51,175 bases of DNA from Acidobacteriota bacterium (GTDB lineage Bacteria > Acidobacteriota > Terriglobia > Acidiferrales > UBA7541), in the NCBI GenBank assembly GCA_003225315.1, contig QHZD01000004.1, positions 1-51,175 of the forward strand, given 5' to 3'. Every line of letters begins with the position of its first letter. Within the stretch, counting starts at the first letter, position 1. A model generated the notes under the pieces. That model did no database searches and was not told where the DNA came from. It was given only the letters and a program-made list of their open reading frames with translations. The translations under genes and the position numbers were made by a program. Of the stretch, positions 48,895-51,175 are shown in pieces.

Positions 48895-50070
48895 TCACTG
48901 CACCATTTGCGTACCCACTCCTAACGCCGTCAGATATTCCCCCTGCGCCGCCAGTGTTTCATCGCAGTCCTCCTGCGTGTACAGATCGAGCGTCGTCTGA
49001 ATCTTTGCGTGACGCAGAATGCCCTGCACAGTTTTCGGTTCGACTTTCGCCTTGTTCACTAGCCAGTTGCTTAGGCTGTGACGCAGGTTGTGAAGCCCGA
49101 ACCGTTGGCCATCCTCGATAGGCACTCCCGCCTTCTTTGCCGCCGGTCGCAGATGATCGGCGACGAAAACAGACGCGGAGAGGGGAACACGGCCGCGCGC
49201 TTTCAAGGAAGGGAACACGAAGTCCCCGTCCTTCGCATAGGGGCTTTGTCCACGCCATGCGCGCAGATGGGCAGCCAGAATCGGATGCAGCGGAACGTAT
49301 CCGTCCGACGCCTCCGTTTTGGTCTCGCCATCCTTGCCTTTTGCCCAGCGTTTTGAAATCCGAATCCTTCCCTCGTTCCACAGCACGTCCGACCAGCGCA
49401 CCGCTAGGATCTCCGAAGCGCGGAGCGCCGTAGCGGCGCAGGTGAGCACCAGCGTGAAGTGAAGAGGCGAAGGAAGGGCCTTCAGGATCGCAAGCGTTTG
49501 CGCTGGCGCGATGACGATGGCCTTGTAGGCGGTCTTCGAGCGCGTCTCGACGTGCTGCGCTGGATTTTTCGCGACATGCTCATGCAGGATGCCGACCTTG
49601 TAGATGCGGCTCATGACGCCCCGCATCTTCGCAATCGTCGTCCAGGCAAGACCGCTGTTCTCGTGAAGCGACTTCAGCCAGCGCTGAATATCGAGCGGCT
49701 TGATGTCTTCCGCGATTTCGTTTCCGAAACGCGGGACGAGATAGGCACGCACGATATGCTCAACGTGACTGATGGTGTTCGCCGATTTCGGGCGCACGGA
49801 ATCCGCCCCGAAATCGGCCTTGAGATAATGCTCCGCAAGAAAATCAAAATGGATGCGGCCGGGCACGGGGCTGTCGTTAATCCTGACGGGCAAACCAAGC
49901 CGGTCCGCCTCGCACCGTGCGTCCTTATCCTTCGGAAATTCCCGGACAAGTCCGATGGGCATGACGTTCTCGACCCTTCTGCCGTCTGAATTCGTAACCC
50001 GATACCGTAGCACCCAGGTTTCTCCTCCCCTGCGTTTTACTTTCTTGAGTGATCCTCGCTGATAGGACAT
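48895..50070 (-). CDS. Tyrosine recombinase / site-specific integrase
   Basis: A 391-residue integrase with an N-terminal SAM-like core-binding region and a C-terminal catalytic domain. Catalytic residues are Arg217 (TALRASEIL), His327 and Arg330 (HNLRH), His354 (ILRHAKI) and the nucleophile Tyr364 (LDLYTQ). A probable catalytic lysine is near residue 251. The enzyme integrates DNA by pairing attachment sites. ATG 50070 has GAGGAG just before it. It is adjacent to and transcribed toward tRNA-Ile, which is its probable target, and follows the excisionase-like gene by 11 bp. Confidence 0.93.
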   Translation of the reverse strand: MSYQRGSLKKVKRRGGETWVLRYRVTNSDGRRVENVMPIGLVREFPKDKDARCEADRLGLPVRINDSPVPGRIHFDFLAEHYLKADFGADSVRPKSANTISHVEHIVRAYLVPRFGNEIAEDIKPLDIQRWLKSLHENSGLAWTTIAKMRGVMSRIYKVGILHEHVAKNPAQHVETRSKTAYKAIVIAPAQTLAILKALPSPLHFTLVLTCAATALRASEILAVRWSDVLWNEGRIRISKRWAKGKDGETKTEASDGYVPLHPILAAHLRAWRGQSPYAKDGDFVFPSLKARGRVPLSASVFVADHLRPAAKKAGVPIEDGQRFGLHNLRHSLSNWLVNKAKVEPKTVQGILRHAKIQTTLDLYTQEDCDETLAAQGEYLTALGVGTQMVQ

Positions 50071-50081
50071 AGCTCCTCTTT

Positions 50082-50609
50082 TCAGCGGGGACTGCCAGAT
50101 CTGATCGTACACGGTTTTGGTGGTTTTGGAATCGAAGTCTCATTCCGTACAACGGAAGCGGCGAGTTCCGAGAGTCGAAACACCCAGATTTTGCGTTTGC
50201 CCCCTGTACCGAGCGCATAGGCTCCGGCGATACCTCTGCGGGCGAGCTCCAGCAGATAGCGACGTTTGACGCAGAGAAACTGAGCCGCCTCGTCGGCCGA
50301 GGCAAACGGCTCCGGGATCACGGGCACTTGCCTCGACACTTTGGCCGTGATAACCGTTGCAGGAGCGGAGAAAGTTTCGTCACTATCTCCTCTTTCTCCT
50401 GTTGTGGCCGCTTCCTGCGGCATTGCAATGACTGACTTGTCCGGCTCGCTTGCATGGGATGCCCATACTGGAGTTGGCTGTCGATGTTGCAAACCTCTCG
50501 GGAGAGCCTCGGACATCGAGGGCAACGAATCCACGGTAAGGTGCGAGGCATGCCGTCTTGACGACGCTGTGTTCTCGCGCACACCGAATTGGGTTGAGCG
50601 ATGATTCAT
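50082..50609 (-). CDS. Excisionase-like helix-turn-helix protein
   Basis: A 175-residue protein. Residues about 1-95 are disordered in appearance (Thr/Ser/Pro/Ala-rich). The C-terminal part FASADEAAQFLCVKRRYLLE, followed by LARRGIAGAYALGTGGKRKI and WVFRLSELAAS, is an excisionase/MerR-like HTH domain, as used to control integrases. It probably sets the direction of recombination or represses the integrase promoter. It lies between the ribbon-helix-helix-like gene (6-bp gap) and the integrase, so the three form one unit. Confidence 0.75.
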   Translation of the reverse strand: MNHRSTQFGVRENTASSRRHASHLTVDSLPSMSEALPRGLQHRQPTPVWASHASEPDKSVIAMPQEAATTGERGDSDETFSAPATVITAKVSRQVPVIPEPFASADEAAQFLCVKRRYLLELARRGIAGAYALGTGGKRKIWVFRLSELAASVVRNETSIPKPPKPCTIRSGSPR

Positions 50610-50615
50610 GTTTTT

Positions 50616-50864
50616 TTAAGCGGTCTTGGTAGTGCCCTCATTTTGAGATTGTTCATGGTTGTGGTTGTTAGTGTCTTGGCCTAGCCAGCGTTTGAACTCG
50701 GCGTCCTTACGGAATAGGAGCTTAAGCGCCTCGGCGACGACGTAGGAAGCGTTTGCGTCGATGAACTCAGCGTATCTGTCCAAGTTGTGTCTGACTTCAT
50801 CCTCTAGCCGGACCTGCAGGGTTGTAGTTTTTGGATGTTTCGATGGTGCCTTCAGAAGTGCCAA
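50616..50864 (-). CDS. Ribbon-helix-helix-like small DNA-binding protein
   Basis: An 82-residue protein with TTTLQVRLEDEVRHNLDRYA (the beta strand and first helix of a ribbon-helix-helix or CopG-like fold), then FIDANASYVVAEALKLLFRK (second helix), and a hydrophilic, Asn/His/Gln-rich tail. Start is TTG 50864, which has AAAGGAGG 7 nt upstream and leads straight into the domain; the longer frame to 50987 has no ribosome site. It might be an antitoxin or a transcription factor of the island. It is the first gene of the integrase unit. Confidence 0.6.
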   Translation of the reverse strand: MALLKAPSKHPKTTTLQVRLEDEVRHNLDRYAEFIDANASYVVAEALKLLFRKDAEFKRWLGQDTNNHNHEQSQNEGTTKTA

Positions 50865-51175
50865 GCGCTTTCCTCCTTTCGGTGTTCGGGATGCATTACG
50901 GCCTGCATTACAAACTGTTTGCTCCGACTCTTGCACGCGGCCAAAACACGGCCCCGAGCTGCTCGGGGCGGGCGGGAGCGACCCCATGAAATTTTGGGCG
51001 GCTGAAAGCCGTCAAATTCGGGGTTCTATAAAGGGGGGATGTCAAGAAAAAACAATTCCCCTTCCGCAAGGAGAGGAGCGTTTTTCTGACATCGAGCTCC
51101 CGCCCAAGATTGCGAGGTGAGCACGCCAGTATTTTGGTCGTTACCGCCGGAACGTTTCGCATCATGTTGCTGGTC
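50865..51175. other. Island DNA at the window edge, no gene called
   Basis: No convincing gene. The minus-strand 85-residue frame (50908-51165) has weak coding character. The stretch holds an imperfect inverted repeat (51040-51053 against 51080-51091, TGTCA-AGAAAAA and TTTTTCT-GACA) enclosing CCTT-CCGC-AAGG, a possible RNA or DNA hairpin, and AGGGGGG/CAAGGAG purine stretches. It is upstream of the ribbon-helix-helix-like gene and probably contains its promoter. Confidence 0.35.

Larger units (their letters stand above)
48833..51175. mobile_element. Near end of a tRNA-Ile-integrated genomic island
   Basis: A tRNA gene 3' end followed by a tyrosine integrase whose C-terminus faces the tRNA, an excisionase-like HTH gene and a ribbon-helix-helix-like gene, all on one strand, is the usual arrangement for an integrated island or prophage. 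The left attachment site would be the 3' end of tRNA-Ile (likely within 48800-48832); the right boundary is outside the window. A pair of 9-bp direct repeats, CAACCCACA (48872-48880 and 48884-48892), could be integrase arm sites. Confidence 0.7.

Noticed and set aside
1-51175. CRISPR arrays, rRNA genes or known riboswitches
   Set aside because: No spaced direct-repeat array, no rRNA segment and no recognisable riboswitch aptamer was seen by eye; only one tRNA gene was found.

Overview
The window looks like a chromosomal contig from an Acidobacteriota-like soil or environmental bacterium. I infer this, at moderate confidence, from moderately high GC, an 811-residue duplicated MacB-like orphan permease typical of that phylum, many secreted proteins of unknown role, GTP-type PEP carboxykinase, a three-subunit succinate dehydrogenase with one large membrane anchor, and short palindromic or tandem repeats between genes. 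No rRNA gene is present to confirm it.

Layout. 1-9.3 kb: an ACS-type MFS transporter, a SAM methyltransferase, a large TPR-GAF-GGDEF-like protein whose GGDEF signature is lost, and two divergently transcribed exported metallopeptidases (a TPR gluzincin and an M1-like enzyme without GAMEN). 9.3-13.2 kb: a leftward unit of a radical SAM protein, ABC ATPase, ABC-2 permease and a membrane-anchored TPR-like protein, the last three joined by ATGA overlaps. 13.4-17.9 kb: the orphan permease, an orphan sugar-type binding lipoprotein, a 59-residue small protein and an exported hypothetical. 18.0-23.5 kb: a strong promoter with a roughly 400-nt leader before fumC, then an unknown gene, an exported acetamidase/formamidase-family protein, an MBL-fold hydrolase whose 5' end is made of repeats, and an exported hypothetical. 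23.5-27.3 kb: a leftward operon cofH-cofC-CoA transferase A-CoA transferase B-PPOX, which links coenzyme F420 biosynthesis with an F420-type oxidoreductase. 27.4-28.4 kb: a cytochrome c and a small periplasmic protein. 28.5-31.5 kb: a molybdate module (HTH-TOBE regulator, modA, modB, modC). 31.6-38.8 kb: a FadN-like fatty acid oxidation enzyme, patatin phospholipase, a small hypothetical, fatty acid desaturase, exported M20 peptidase and a TrmJ-like RNA methyltransferase. 39.1-48.7 kb: central and energy metabolism (GTP-PEPCK; an sdhC-sdhA-DUF3291-sdhB-TPR operon), a peroxiredoxin, a cytochrome c, an Nramp Mn/Fe transporter and a DUF3467 protein. 48.75 kb to the end: tRNA-Ile(GAT) with a tyrosine integrase pointing at it, an excisionase-like HTH protein and a ribbon-helix-helix-like protein, which form the near end of an integrated genomic island that runs out of the window.

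How it fits together. Most of the window is ordinary chromosomal metabolism: TCA cycle (fumarase, succinate dehydrogenase), gluconeogenesis (PEPCK), fatty acid turnover (FadN-like enzyme, desaturase, patatin) and metal uptake (Mo, Mn). The most interesting parts are the F420 operon with its fused CoA-transferase genes, the three 30-bp palindromic repeats that supply three in-frame start codons for scoB, the repeat-derived N-terminus of the MBL hydrolase, the radical SAM/ABC unit, the structured leader ahead of fumC, and the tRNA-Ile island. All calls come from reading the sequence. No database search was run, so family names rest on motif recognition.
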